The position numbers were made by a program, and so were the translations under genes. Source: Voacanga thouarsii (taxonomy: Eukaryota > Streptophyta > Magnoliopsida > Gentianales > Apocynaceae). Taken from it: a stretch of DNA of 64,000 nt. The notes beneath the pieces were generated by a model. The model was not told where the DNA came from, searched no databases, and was given only the letters and a program-made list of their open reading frames with translations. Each line of letters opens with the position of its first letter. Positions within the stretch are counted from its first letter, which is position 1. The DNA lies in assembly GCA_026120185.1 (NCBI GenBank), contig JANUWF010001188.1, forward strand, positions 2,790,001 through 2,854,000. Reading direction: 5' to 3'. This document shows positions 22,967 through 34,358 of the stretch, piece after piece.

Positions 22967-25030
22967 AAAGAGGTAAAAAAAATTTTTTGGAGTCCCACCA
23001 GAGTGGGAACGGCACCGGCTGATGCTATCAGAACTGGCCCCGGCACTGGCTCCGTTCGGGATTCTTCTGTTATTTAGTTTTCTTCAATTTTTGCTTCCGT
23101 TGCATGCTTTGTTTGCTTTTCCCCTTTCTTTAAGCCTTCAATGGCACCACACGTTGGGCCCCATGACAATATAATGGTCAGTATGCCACACATTAAGCAT
23201 GTTGCCGATCAGACTGCCACACGTTGAGCATGCTGACAAAAGGTAGGTGTACGGCCTACCGGGTGAGATACTCCTCCATCTCTATACCCAAACTTATCGG
23301 TTGTCTACTTCGGAAACACATAGTCCACTTGACTAAAACTTGCTAGCTCGGGCCGGTATAACCTACAGGACTGGCATCCTATCCGGGAAGGACTCACCTC
23401 TCAGAGATGGCCACCTACTGAGAGACTTACCCTAACCCTTCAAAGATTAGTTCTAGTAGTTTACCCTTATTGAGTACTCATTGTTGCTTGTCCCACTTGG
23501 GAGAAAATTGATCATCCAATGCTTTACTTGGAAATAGCAATTAAGGGTTTTAAAATTCTTGTCAAAGTCGGGTTTTTGGAAGAGTTTAGTATTTTGTGTA
23601 AAACTGCTTGTTTAATTTTCAAATGGTTTGCTTGACTGGAATAAAAAAGAAAAATTGTCCTTGATTGCCTTTACAAACGAATAATCATACACATTGAATT
23701 TGGCTTGCCACAATAATTTTTGGTCTTCAAATGACTCCATGTAGAAGCTTACCTAATCCTTTGCTTTACTTGAATTCAAAAATCCTCCAAGGTCAATTTA
23801 ACCCCGCATGGGGTAAACACAAGGCATAAGGTTACATTTGAACTATATTTGCCTTACATAAATAATTCCTAGCTCAATTAGTTACAACTATGACTAACCA
23901 TGACCTTAATGTCCTGAGATTTAAGGCTAGATGATAAAGTATTTTATAAAATAAATTTAGCTTGGTAAGTTAAAATAGCTAGGGGTTCTAAAATAATTAC
24001 TAATAAGTTATAGGTTCAAATAATAAATTCTGAGTATTATTACTAATAAATAAACTAGTTTTTAAATATTGAATAATACCAAGTCTTAAATAATATTAGT
24101 AAATGATAATATTTAAATAATAAAATACACTTAATTTTTAATTAATAGATAATAAATAATTAGTAATAAATAATAAAATTAATAATAAATGAATTATATT
24201 AAAATTTTTATTAATAAATAATAAATAAATTTTAATATAAATAATATTTATGAATATAGGTAAATGTTTTAACTATGGTCTACAAGGTCATTAATATTTT
24301 ATTTATTATTATACATATATATATTATTTTTAATAAAAGATATTTTTCATTTGACTAATAAAAATATTAATATTTCATTTAATATTCCATTTCCAAATCT
24401 TCCTAGGAATTTCGAAACCTTTAGAAAAAATATAGTAGTAATTTTAATTAAGGTAACAAAATTTGTTAATAAAAATACCCTAGGATGAACAAGAAAATAA
24501 TCATGATTTTCCTATTGCTAAAAAAGATTCATGAAACATCCTCCAACATTAAACAATAAACTAATCCATTCATGAATATACACTTGAATTAACCCCTACT
24601 ATCACATGACCAAATCCCTACTAGGCATAATCATCAATCATGGCTTCAAGGAAAAATAAAAACATAAGAGCCTAATCACCTTTGGTGTCATAATATCTAA
24701 CATGCTGCAAACATCCATAAAATTCATTAAGCATGATGAACAAACACTGATTCCCAAGAAAATTCATATAACTTAGTCATATGCATTAATCCTCATGTCC
24801 TAACCCCAACCCCTTCATTCACATGCATACACTCAATCCTCCATTCATATTCTATCTCCCTATCAACATCTAAGAGACATGATTTCAGAAATAAAAAGAA
24901 GGATTTAAGAATAAATACTTGATTGTCAATTACTTTGATGAAGTCTAAAGAAGGTCCACGCGCGATTGAGAGTCTTGAGTAGTCCAAAGAAAAATAGCCA
25001 TGGTTGATGGTTGATCAACCATTTCGGCCA

Positions 25031-25031
<1 letters not shown>

Positions 25032-25072
<41 letters not shown>
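25032..25072. repeat. (GA)n microsatellite in F
   Basis: About 20 GA units with one interruption (GAAAGA), inside the Tekay-type LTR. Confidence 0.95.
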
Positions 25073-25073
<1 letters not shown>

Positions 25074-26659
25074 ATTAGTATGGCACATTGAAGATTGAAT
25101 GAAAAAGGATGAACAAGGAGGTTGTTCTTGATTTGCCTTGATGATGTTCTTGAGACCTTCAAGATAAAGTTGATTTTAATTCGATAGAAAAATCTTATTT
25201 GTGTGATTTTGTGTTATAAAGACTAGAAATGAATACTAGGGACTAAGTAGGAGTAATTTGGATTATTTTAGAGTGATTGGAGGTGTTTAGGGTAGGTTTA
25301 GACTTGAAGGAGTGTAGTGTGTGTTCTTGGTGAGAATTGAGAGAATTTGAGAGAAAAGCTGTACGAAATCTGGAATGATGTTGGCTGAATGGTCTAGGGT
25401 GATTAGGAGTTTCGGTTTTCAGCTAGAAGGAGAGAGAATACTCTGATTTTATTTGAAATTCAAATGGAGAAAATTGTGAAGTTGTTTGAGGTAGGAGATT
25501 AGCTAATGGTGTTTGATTAAGAGAGGTTTCTTTGCTCTTCAATGGAGCTGGCTGGACTGGTCAAATTTATGGCAAGGGAATGAATGTTGTTTAGGCTTTA
25601 TTGCTGGCCGAAATGAAGTGTTTAATGATAGAGAAATTTCTGGTTTGGTTCTTGATACAAGAGTGTTTTCATGGAGTAAAATTCTGGAATTTTTTTGAAG
25701 TTCAAATGTGTTTTGGATAGAGTGATCTTTAGAGATTTTTGAGGTATGATTACGGAGTCCAAGTACTCAAGGTAAGTGTGGAGGTTAATGGTGTTTAGTC
25801 CATGGCTGAACAAGGTCCATTTTGCAGAGGTTTGAAAGTATTTTTTCGGCCTACGCATGGGGAGACAAAGCTGGGAATTTTCTGGTTTCAAGTTGTTCAA
25901 AGCTTCAAAGGTTGCTAATTTTTCTATGCAGAATTTCTACATTTCTTCAGCTCGATTTGCAACTGATTTTGAGGGGTGTTTGAGGGCCTTTTAAGGGTGG
26001 TTTCCAGCCTTCTTTCTGGAGAAAAAACATAGGAGGTTTTGCTGGATTGATGACAAAGAAAATAGCTTCAATCTCAGCTTGGAGTGCAGCGAATTTGCAC
26101 AGGAATTTTTCTGATTTTCTGCAGTTTGTGAAGTCCGAATTTTGCATAGAATTTTCAGTCTTCAAGCTATATGAAATGTCCATTTTTCTGGCAGCAAATG
26201 AGCAAGAGTTCTGGCTGAATTTTTTCGAAAGCTGGACTGTCCAAAATTCTAGAAAATTTCCAAATTTTCTTTATTAAAAACATGAACAATATGAAAGTGA
26301 GTTTGAAGGTTCTATCATGGTGATTTATTTCTCTTAGATTCTTCTCCCTAATTTTGGCCAATCCTCTAACTTCTAAGATTGATTTTTGAAATTCAAGGCT
26401 AAGGAATTATCTCAGATTTTTTTTTTTTTGGAATTAAAAGAAGAGATTTAATGAATTTTGAATAATTTAAATTGTGAAGATGTTAGGACAAAGCTAGAGG
26501 TAATAACAAGGACAAGAATTTCTCTAGAATTCTTTTTAGGATATGATTATATGATTAAGACATTCTCTTCATGTCTCCCCTAAGACAACATTCCTATCTT
26601 TAAGGAATGTAAGAAAATCAAAAATTCAAACATAACTAAGATAATCATGAATAAAACCT

Positions 26660-26735
26660 AAGTGATGGGATTTGAACTCATGACCTTAGAGATTAATTCG
26701 CAAAGCTCTAACCACTTAACCACACTAACTTTTGT
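26660..26735 (-). other. tRNA-like fossil inside LTR F
   Basis: On the minus strand AGTGTGGTTAAGTGGTTAG gives an A-box-like TGGTTAAGTGG. About 35 bases later GAGTTCAAATCCC gives a B-box-like sequence, followed by ATCACT, which pairs partly with the AGTGTGG start (five of seven positions). A T-arm-like stem with a TTCAAAT loop is visible, but no good anticodon stem. It is best described as a tRNA pseudogene or SINE head captured in the LTR, not a working tRNA. Confidence 0.4.
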
Positions 26736-27040
26736 GCTTATTTCCTTACCCAAATATTCTTCATATCTAAACCTCAAGCCATCTTCCTAGTTTGACCTCA
26801 AGCAAAATTACCATTTTACCCTTCCCAGCTAATAAGCTTAACTAAGCCTTTTAACCTACAAACCACCATTCTAAAGCACATAAAATCATTCAAAAAATAT
26901 ATATTTTTATGCAGAATAATATGATATGAATCCCAACTCCCTTACTCTAAGGTTGGCTTTAGGTAGGGTTTCACATATATCATTGAAAATCCCTCAAACA
27001 TATATCATTGAAAATCACAAAGATGCACTTGAAAAATATA

Positions 27041-27084
27041 AAATCTTTCCCCCACACTTAAATTGGACATTGTCCTCAATGGCC
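27041..27084 (-). other. internal PPT-like box in LARD2
   Basis: On the minus strand GGCCATTGAGGACAATG, then AATTTAAGTGTGGGGGAAAG. It is nearly the same as the box at 60764-60804 in D. Confidence 0.65.
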
Positions 27085-28537
27085 TAAAATATCACACTAA
27101 AGCACAACCAGGGGACCAAGAATGTAAAAAGGGAAAAGAAAATAATACTTCCCAAGGCAGATTAGCTCCATGAAAAGAGAAGTTCATCCTTTAAGAAGTT
27201 GGAAGAATTATTGCCAGCGAAATATAACCTATAATAAGAAAACCAAACATACAAGTAAAAGCCTAAAGAGGAATTGAAAGAAACCAAGATAAAAGCTTAA
27301 TAAAAATCAAATGAAGAGAAGAATAGAAAGTCAAAGCCTTTAAGTCCCCCTCGAAGTAGAGCCTCCAAACAGGCCTCCAGATTGTTCAAAAAACCACCAA
27401 ATAGACCACCACGGCCTCCAAATAAATCACGAGGTTCTCATTGTCTCACACTTTGCACATGGTTCTCTTTTCAATGAAGAACTTGTCCAAGCTTTTGATG
27501 CCCAAGAAAAATAAGAAGAATATCTAATGTAGATTTCAAAAGCACAATGTCAACCAACTTTAATCAGCACAGCAAAATATCACAAGGATGCTCAATTGTC
27601 CAAGATTTTTATATTTGCAAAAATTCCAAAAAAATGCATAGCTAACATTTAGAAGCAATCACTAAACTCACAAATCATTCTATGCATTTTTCTACCACTA
27701 AATAAACTCAACAAAGATATGTCCATGTTGAGTAAATTTTTCCTCAAAAATACATATACAAAATGTCAAGAAATTCAAGAAGAAAAAATCTACCTTACTA
27801 TGAAGAGAGTTTTTCTATCAATGTGTTCCCCAACGTATGAGTTTTAAAATTTTGAATTCATGAGGGATAATCCAAAGGATAGAGAAATAGAAGAAACCAG
27901 ACAAAAGAAGAAAGAAATAGATGGAAAAAAAAAAACACAAGAAAGGAATTGGGGGGTAGGTGCTTCATGTGAACACACAAACAAACAGGAAAAGCAAAAG
28001 AAAAAGGAAACAAGAAGAAAGAGACAAAATAAGAAAAATTTCGGAAGAAAAGAACAAGGGTAAAGGAACAAACAAAAAATGACAAAAAAAGGATTTTTTT
28101 TCCTGGTTATTGTTGGGCAGAGCAGGCCCGGTGCCAGGTCCATTTTCTGGCCTAGCACCAGGTAAGGTTTGACTTTTTTTTTTTTTTTTTTTGGGTAATG
28201 TTGGATCGGCGCCCGGGCCATTTTCTAGCTCGGCAGCAGGTCAGCTTTGGGCCCAATTTTTTTTTTTTTATATAACTAAAATCTATCCTAATTGAATGCA
28301 TAACCATAGTACATTCTAAACAAGAATTCATAAATTAAATATTAAACTAAAATTAAAAATTGTAAATAAATAAATAAACAATAAAATAAAATAAGATAAA
28401 TTCAGTCCGTCTAAAATATCGTATTAGCAAAAGTCCAAACTTAAAAATTATAGATGTAAAAATCATCCAATTCAAAATACAAAAATTACATATACTCTAC
28501 ATTAACATTAGGTTAGTAAAATTAAATAACTAAATAT

Positions 28538-28539
<2 letters not shown>

Positions 28540-28587
<48 letters not shown>
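28540..28587. repeat. (AT)n microsatellite
   Basis: An uninterrupted run of about 24 AT units in the LARD2 leader. Confidence 0.95.
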
Positions 28588-28590
<3 letters not shown>

Positions 28591-28798
28591 ATACAAAGAT
28601 AAGTTAGTTATTATGTACATGTATCTACCTATTTACATATGTATAACATATAGTGAAATTAAAATACAATTATACAAACAACAAAATATGGCACTTCTTC
28701 ATACAAAGAACGCATATACATATTTAAATATTTACATATAGACATATAAATATATAAACATGGTTAAATTAACAAAATTCAAACTTTCATGATATTGT

Positions 28799-28816
28799 TC
28801 TCGGGCAACGGCACCA
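28799..28816 (-). other. LARD2 primer binding site, tRNA-Asp type (diverged)
   Basis: On the minus strand TGGTGCCGTTGCCCGAGA, beginning ten bases inside the LTR end. It agrees with the tRNA-Asp complement at 15 of 18 positions. Confidence 0.7.
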
Positions 28817-28825
28817 GAAACTTAA

Positions 28826-30707
28826 TGCGTAAATTTTGGATATATAAAATCATCAATTTTAAGTCCATCACTTAATCAAGTTTTAATTAAAATATTAATT
28901 CTAAAATACACATATGAGCTATGTATACTCATCGCAAGTATAGTACAATGAATTAACGAGTATCGATCCTCAAAGAAATAAGTACACACTAATCACTTTT
29001 CTTTCATTGTTTAACTGACCCAAATAAAGTAAAAAAAGAAAGAATAAAAAGAAAAACTAAAGAAACATATACAACTCAAGGATGTAGGTTTATGCAATTT
29101 AGACAAGTCTCCTAGAAAACATAATAATGAATCTATTAGCAATTTTCTCAACTAATTATCATCTTGGGATCAAGAAGGAATATAAGGTAAAACTCAATCG
29201 TCTCACAAGTCACGATTATACATAGGTAAATCCCATTTCATGTCCTAATCCATGGAATCCTATATTTTGATTATACTAACAGATTTGTCAATCAAGCTAA
29301 TCCTAACAAAAACACGAGTTAGACTCAATTCCTTATAAATATGAAATTAACTAACAACCCTTTGCTCGAGGTGAAATTAACTAATCTTTGATCACTTAGC
29401 CCTATAACCTTAACTTCATTGCTCAAGCCCATTAAGATTAGACAAATACGAAATCAATGCAATGAAACTCCTAACAATGTCGTCTCAAGTCAATTAGAAA
29501 AACTCGCATCAATAACCAATGAAATCAAGTAATCAAATACTAAAGAAAAATAAATAATTAATCAAAGAACTAAATTAACTCAAAATCATAAATCCAAGAA
29601 TAGTATCTAAATACAATTAAAGAATGAAAATCATCAGTGATCAAGAAAAAGAAAAAAAAAGAAAGAGATAAATACTCATAGATAAGTTTTTCAATCTCCA
29701 AAGAAAACTCCTCCCAAAACAATACTCCTTGAGAAATTCCTCTAGAAAAAATATTGGTGATATACTTTAAAATATATCTAAGTCCTTACATTATGCACCC
29801 CCCCTTTTCTATGTACATTGGCCTTTATTTATAGGTTTACAAAGTTCCTAAAAGAATCCTAAGTAAAGAAGAAGTAATTACTAAAAATCCAAAACAAAAA
29901 AGGATTAATAAAATCTAAATAAAAGTCTAAATAAAAACTAAGGGTTCTACCGACTTCAACTGTGCAATTGAAAAGTTGAAATCAATTTGGACTTTGAGAA
30001 TTCTTTTTGTCGTTTTGTGCCGAAGACTTTAATTGATGTTGAATTGGAATTGTGGAATTTGGCTTCCAATTTAAGCCGTGCGGAAGCTTTTCTACCGAGC
30101 CATGAAATTGCTAAAGCCAAGCTACCGAGCCAAGCCATCAAAATCCACTTTTCTTTCTTTCTTTGTTGCATCGGCTCAATTGAGCCGTTTTCCTTGCATT
30201 GGTTCAATTGAGCCACAAACCATCAAGCCACCCGATATTTGTTTTGTTCCTTTTGTCCTTTTTCTCAGCCACTTTTGTTGACTTTTCCTTTGGCCCACCG
30301 AAATTCATTCTTTTTCCTTTGTTGCTTTTTGCTTTCTTTGCTTTCATTTCTACTGTATGTCTTTGTTGCTTTTGGTTCCTCTTTGAAGCCGTGAGCCGCA
30401 ACCGAGCCAATGTTCCTTTTTCCTTTCCAAGCTCCAATTGCAATTGCTTCATCTGTTCCTTTTCGATTTTCTCTGTTAGGCCAGTACAGGACCGGTGTTA
30501 AGTCCACTTTCTGGGCCTGGTGTTGGGTTAGTACTGGAAAAATATACAATTAGTTCCAAAATTTACTTATTTTTATATTAAATTACAGAAAAGTATTTTT
30601 ATAAATGAAATATCAAATAGGAAGGTATATGACTAGTTATTGTATTAAAAGTGTCTGAAATTAACATCAAATAACTAAGAAAATAATGCTAATTTTAACC
30701 CATATCA
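28826..30707 (-). repeat. LARD2 5' LTR
   Basis: 1,882 bp; the minus strand begins TGATATGGGTTAAAATTAGC and ends AAATTTACGCA. Aligned with 12470-14306. TATAAATA on the minus strand near 29826-29834. A GC-rich word lies at 30477-30536. Confidence 0.9.
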
Positions 30708-32137
30708 ATTGGATTATCATGAATAATTGGTTTTAGGATTCTAGTTGAGCACCTCAAATCCCTATTGTCAAATTGGACTAATCTTTGTTGAACGCCTCCA
30801 ACTAATCCCTAACCCAATTCTTAACCTAATCTACTTAGCTGATCCTTTTTCTTAAAGATTTTAATACTTGAGTTACTAAGTATCTTAGATAAAAAACCAG
30901 ATTGCTAATTATATCAAGGCATCACCAATGTCCAATTACACATAACAATGAACTTTGAATTATACAATTCCCTCTTAATGTAATCAAGCCATGAACTACA
31001 ACCTAATTAAGATCAATGGGTGCTACTTAGACATCAATCAAAAGATCAATTGGCTTAAATTTCAATCATTCAAGTTACGCATGTCGATCAAGCTTAAAAA
31101 ACTCAACATAATTTATAAGGAAAGAAAACAATCAAGAGATTAATTATCTTAGTTATTCAACTATATAATTCAAATATGTGAGCTCAGATATAAAAAAAAA
31201 ACTAACACAATTGATACGAACAAAAATCTAAAATTGCATAAATACTCAAAAGATAATTTAACAATATTAAATTAGATAAAATCTTTGTTCGACAATCTCT
31301 ATGTCTCAAAATAAAATAATCAAAACAAAATTTAAGAACAAGATAGAATACTAATTGTCTTGAATATAAAAGAATAAAAACATAATACAATTGAAAATAA
31401 GAAATAAATAAGAGAAAGTTTGAATTATAAAACTTGAGAAGCTCCCAATCTTAAGTTCTTCTTGCCTTCAAACTCTTTTCCTCCTTCTTGAAGCCTTCTT
31501 TTGCTTAAAAAAAAAAAAAGAGAAAGAATTATAATATGGTGTCTTATAATTGTGAATTTTGTCATCCAACACTTTTATATTGAGCCTCTGCCACTGGATG
31601 AATTAAGGAAGCATGCGTCGCCACTGGATTGATTGAGGACTTTCTAAAAGTTTCAAGAAGATAGCACAGCCATACCCTTGGTTGTGTAATCCTCTGGACA
31701 AAATTTCTTTAGTTTTGGTATGAGATGTTGCATGATCATGCTGGAGGCCATGCAATCCTGCATGGGCATTTGCATAATCCTACAGTTTGCAGATGATAGT
31801 TTTTCTTCTTTTTTCAAACTTTTGGGAGCGATTCAACTTCCCTTGTTCAACAAGACATCTTTCACAGCTATACCATATACTGTGCATGTCTTCTAAAAGC
31901 CGTGCATATGCATTGAAACATCTTTTAAACCTATTTAACTTGCGTTTTAAGGCTTGCTAACTATCCGACAATTATCTTTGCATGAAAATACATCATGTTA
32001 GCCTATGTTTCACTTATTTTTCTCTAAAATCACCTAGAAACACACAAGAACATAAAATGAGTAAAAACTATCAATTATCACACAAAAAAGTACACAAAAG
32101 CTAAGGAAAAGGGCTATAAAAATATGATAATTTCACA
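30708..32137 (-). repeat. G: Athila-like orphan LTR, U3-side part
   Basis: On the minus strand it starts TGTGAAATTATCATATTT at 32137 and has the look of Athila-type LTRs, including repeated CATGC/GCATG words at 31736-31780 and a T-rich tract. It continues at 12469-12149 on the other side of LARD2. No coding region. Confidence 0.6.
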
Positions 32138-32430
32138 ATTAACAAGAACACTGGTAAGCTGCACTAGAAAAACTATGGTATGTTTCAGGGGAAGTTGCAT
32201 TCATAGGTAGAAGCTTACAATTTGTGAATGCTACTGTTGTTGATGATTTTTTGGTTGTTTTTTTTGCTAGAATTCATTTCTATTGTTGATTTTTCTACTA
32301 CTAATTTCTTCTAACTTTGCTGCCACTGCTCCTTACTACTTCTGGTTTGTTGATTTATCACAGGCTATGATATGATCTTGAGTGGTTTTCTTAGTTAAAT
32401 TAATGGAACAAAGGGTTAAATATATTAGCT
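32138..32430. other. unassigned spacer
   Basis: No element or coding frame recognised between the end of G and the probable 3' LTR of E. Confidence 0.4.
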
Positions 32431-33240
32431 CATATAATGGGACCAAAACAGTGGAGTTTGTGGCAAAAAAAATAAAAATGGAGGAATATAACTACCTATA
32501 TATACTCTAGCAAACCCTTGAAGAACTAGGCACCAAAGACCTATAAGAATAGTAGCAAGATCAATTATAGACTCACCAAAATATTCTTGAGACAACAAAG
32601 TAGTCAAGAACAGAAGAGTAGAAACTATAGGAACCCAAATAATGGAATTCAAGATAAACTTTAGAAGAATAAAGCAACTAAGACCTAATCAAAAGAAACC
32701 ATATTAGATTATTTAAAAGGTTTTAGAGACTCATTCAAATGGAGGATTAAACCCTAAGTATGGTCTTGAACAAGATGAATAAAGAGGCAAAGACCTCTTA
32801 AGACTCTTTTTTCAAATTTGAATAAAGTGTGTAGATTATCTTGTCAAATCACAAAAGGATGTATTTATACTACCATATCCCAAACTAAGTGATTCTTGAG
32901 GTCTTAAGATAAATTAAGACCTTAAAAGTCTTTACAAAATGTTTAAAATAGAAAAAAAAACCCCGGAGAAAACATAAAAAAAAATCATAAAACAAGGGTT
33001 TGGGCCTTGAAATGAATCGGTGCTGGTTCTGGCACTAGGGCCGGTGTCGGTTCTTCTCTGGGGATTGAACCTGTCACTCGCAATCCATAGCCGGTGCCGA
33101 TTTGGCTGTCTTGGTCAGCGCTTGTTAGCTGTTCTTCAGCCTTTTCTTCCTCATTTGGTATTGGCTTGAGTTTTTGTTAAGGTTTCTCTTGAATAGTCAG
33201 CAAGTTGAGTTTTTTGCTACCTTCAACATCCTTCCAAATC
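32430..33240 (-). repeat. E probable 3' LTR (edges uncertain)
   Basis: Follows the end of pol on the minus strand. It has a TATAAATA box at 32862-32869 and a typical U5-like T-rich tail toward 32440. The second LTR is not in the window, so the edges cannot be set by comparison. It holds two GC-rich words (33018-33060 and 33085-33103). Confidence 0.5.
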
Positions 33241-33429
33241 TCTTCTATCATCAAATATTATTTTATGAGCAATTGGATATCACATTGGAACCTCTTGGTC
33301 CTTGATCTTGTCATTGGTTCTTGCAAGGTCGTTCTTCCTCATTGAGATTGAATTTCTTAGCTAGCTTGATTCCCATAATCTTTCCCTTATTAAAATTGAT
33401 TCTTCCACAAATCATCACCTACATTAAAA

Positions 33430-34330
33430 TGAGTTAAGTAGCTAATGTTAAACATTGCATTCATGTTATACTCACTGGATAAATCAATCTTATAGACATT
33501 ATCTCCAACTTGGGCAATGACTTGGAAGGGCCCATCACCTCTTGGGTCTAGCTTTCTCCTTCTTTAAGTGAGAAACCTCTCTTTGCAAAGATGCACCCAT
33601 ACTTAATCACTAGGCTCAAATGAAACATTTTTCCTTCCTTAATTTCGCTTAAGTGCTATCCCTTCATTTTGCTTTGCAATGGTTGCCTTCACCTTCTCAT
33701 GGAGAGTCTTCACCAATTCCATCTTCTTGACTCCGTCAAGGTTCATCCATTCACCTATAGGCAAAGGAACTAAATCCAATTGAGTTAGAGGGTTAAAACC
33801 ATACATAATGTCAAAGGGAGAATAAGAAGCCGTAGAATGGATAGCCGTATTTTAGGTAAACTCAATATGTGGCAAGTAATCTTTCTATGTTTTCAAGTTC
33901 TTCTTGATGATGGTCCCCAAGAGTTGGGTCAGTGTCCAGTTGACCACTTCCGTTTGTCCATCCATTTGAGGGTAACAAGCTGTGGAAAGCAAAAGGATAG
34001 TGCTAAGTTTGTTCCATAAGACCCTCAAAAAATGACTAAGGAACTTCGTATCCCTATTTGATACAATAGTTTTTAAAATCCCATGCATCCTCACTATTTC
34101 TTTGAAGAATAAATCTGCAATATGGTAAGCATCATTAGTCTTAGAACATGCCACAAAATGAGCCATTTTTTATAATCATATAGAATCCTTACCCCCTTTG
34201 GATTTAGGCAATCCTAAGATAAAGTTCATTGAAATATCAATCCAAGGAGCATTTGGAGTGGGTAAAGGAGGGTACAAACTATGTGGAAGTGATCTAGATT
34301 TAGCCCACCTACAAATTATGTATTAAGAAT
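33430..34330 (-). pseudogene. E integrase (catalytic core damaged)
   Basis: The core segment 33885-34166 has [20 protein letters not shown], a [10 protein letters not shown] second-Asp motif and [12 protein letters not shown] with the Glu. Just upstream (34201-34260) the family's SMDFILGLP reads SMNFILGLP: the first catalytic Asp is Asn (codon at 34224-34226, GAC to AAC on the coding strand). The C-terminal part at 33440-33640 gives VSFEPSD, PRGDGPFQVIAQVGDN and FNVGDD-like blocks. It would join cDNA to the chromosome; the lost Asp and the stops mean it cannot. Confidence 0.8.
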
Positions 34331-34358
34331 AGTATTTCTCCACATCCCTCCTCATTTT

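Larger units (their letters stand above)
15827..23140 (+). mobile_element. A2: solo LTR of the A copia family, split by B
   Basis: Begins TGTTGGGAAATATGCCCTC, like the LTR of element A (TGTTGGATTGTATGCCCTC), and ends AAGCCTTCA, like A's CCTTCA. An exact ATGGC duplication flanks it (15822-15826 and 23141-23145). Without B its length is ~1.8 kb. It lacks a primer site, coding region and second LTR. Bases 15827-17150 align well with A's LTR; the last few hundred bases are more diverged. The host sequence F continues on both sides. Confidence 0.85.
15345..26975 (-). mobile_element. F: solo LTR of Tekay/Del type, split by A2
   Basis: Plus-strand ends are TGTAACACCCC and GGGTTTCACA; on the minus strand it begins TGTGAAACCC and ends GGGGTGTTACA, as in Tekay/Del chromovirus LTRs. 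It is flanked by an exact TATAT duplication (15340-15344 and 26976-26980). Without A2 it is ~4.3 kb with no primer site, PPT or pol, so it is best read as a solo LTR left by LTR-LTR recombination. The stretch 24000-24500 is extremely AT-rich. A tRNA-like segment lies at 26660-26735 on the minus strand. Confidence 0.75.
26981..28798 (-). other. LARD2 interior, 5' part (no pol)
   Basis: Runs from the F insertion to the primer site. On the minus strand it holds a PPT-like box (27041-27084), a purine/pyrimidine-biased tract (27850-28100) and two degenerate GC-rich units at 28115-28165 and 28200-28250. No gag or pol frame; the long minus-strand frames near 27844-28221 are low-complexity. Confidence 0.65.
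12470..30707 (-). mobile_element. LARD2: coding-poor Athila-type LTR element, split by F
   Basis: Two ~1.85 kb LTRs (12470-14306 and 28826-30707) flank an interior of only ~2.9 kb once insertion F (15345-26975) is removed. It has a primer site on the minus strand (28799-28816), a PPT beside the 3' LTR (14307-14320) and a PPT-like box (27041-27084). No gag, protease, RT or integrase frame is visible, so it has the form of a large retrotransposon derivative that depends on enzymes from an autonomous relative. Its LTR termini and U5 region resemble D. The flanking 5-mers AGTGA and ATTGG agree at only three of five positions. Confidence 0.8.

Noticed and set aside
26660..26735. Functional tRNA gene
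   Set aside because: Acceptor stem mismatches, no proper anticodon arm, slightly short; only a fossil is supported.
27844..28221. Minus-strand frames with Phe/Leu-rich, membrane-like sequence
   Set aside because: They read through T-rich low-complexity DNA of the LARD2 interior; the complementary strand is purine-rich.
12465..30712. Target duplication of LARD2 (AGTGA and ATTGG)
   Set aside because: Only three of five bases agree and one difference is a transversion; not reliable.
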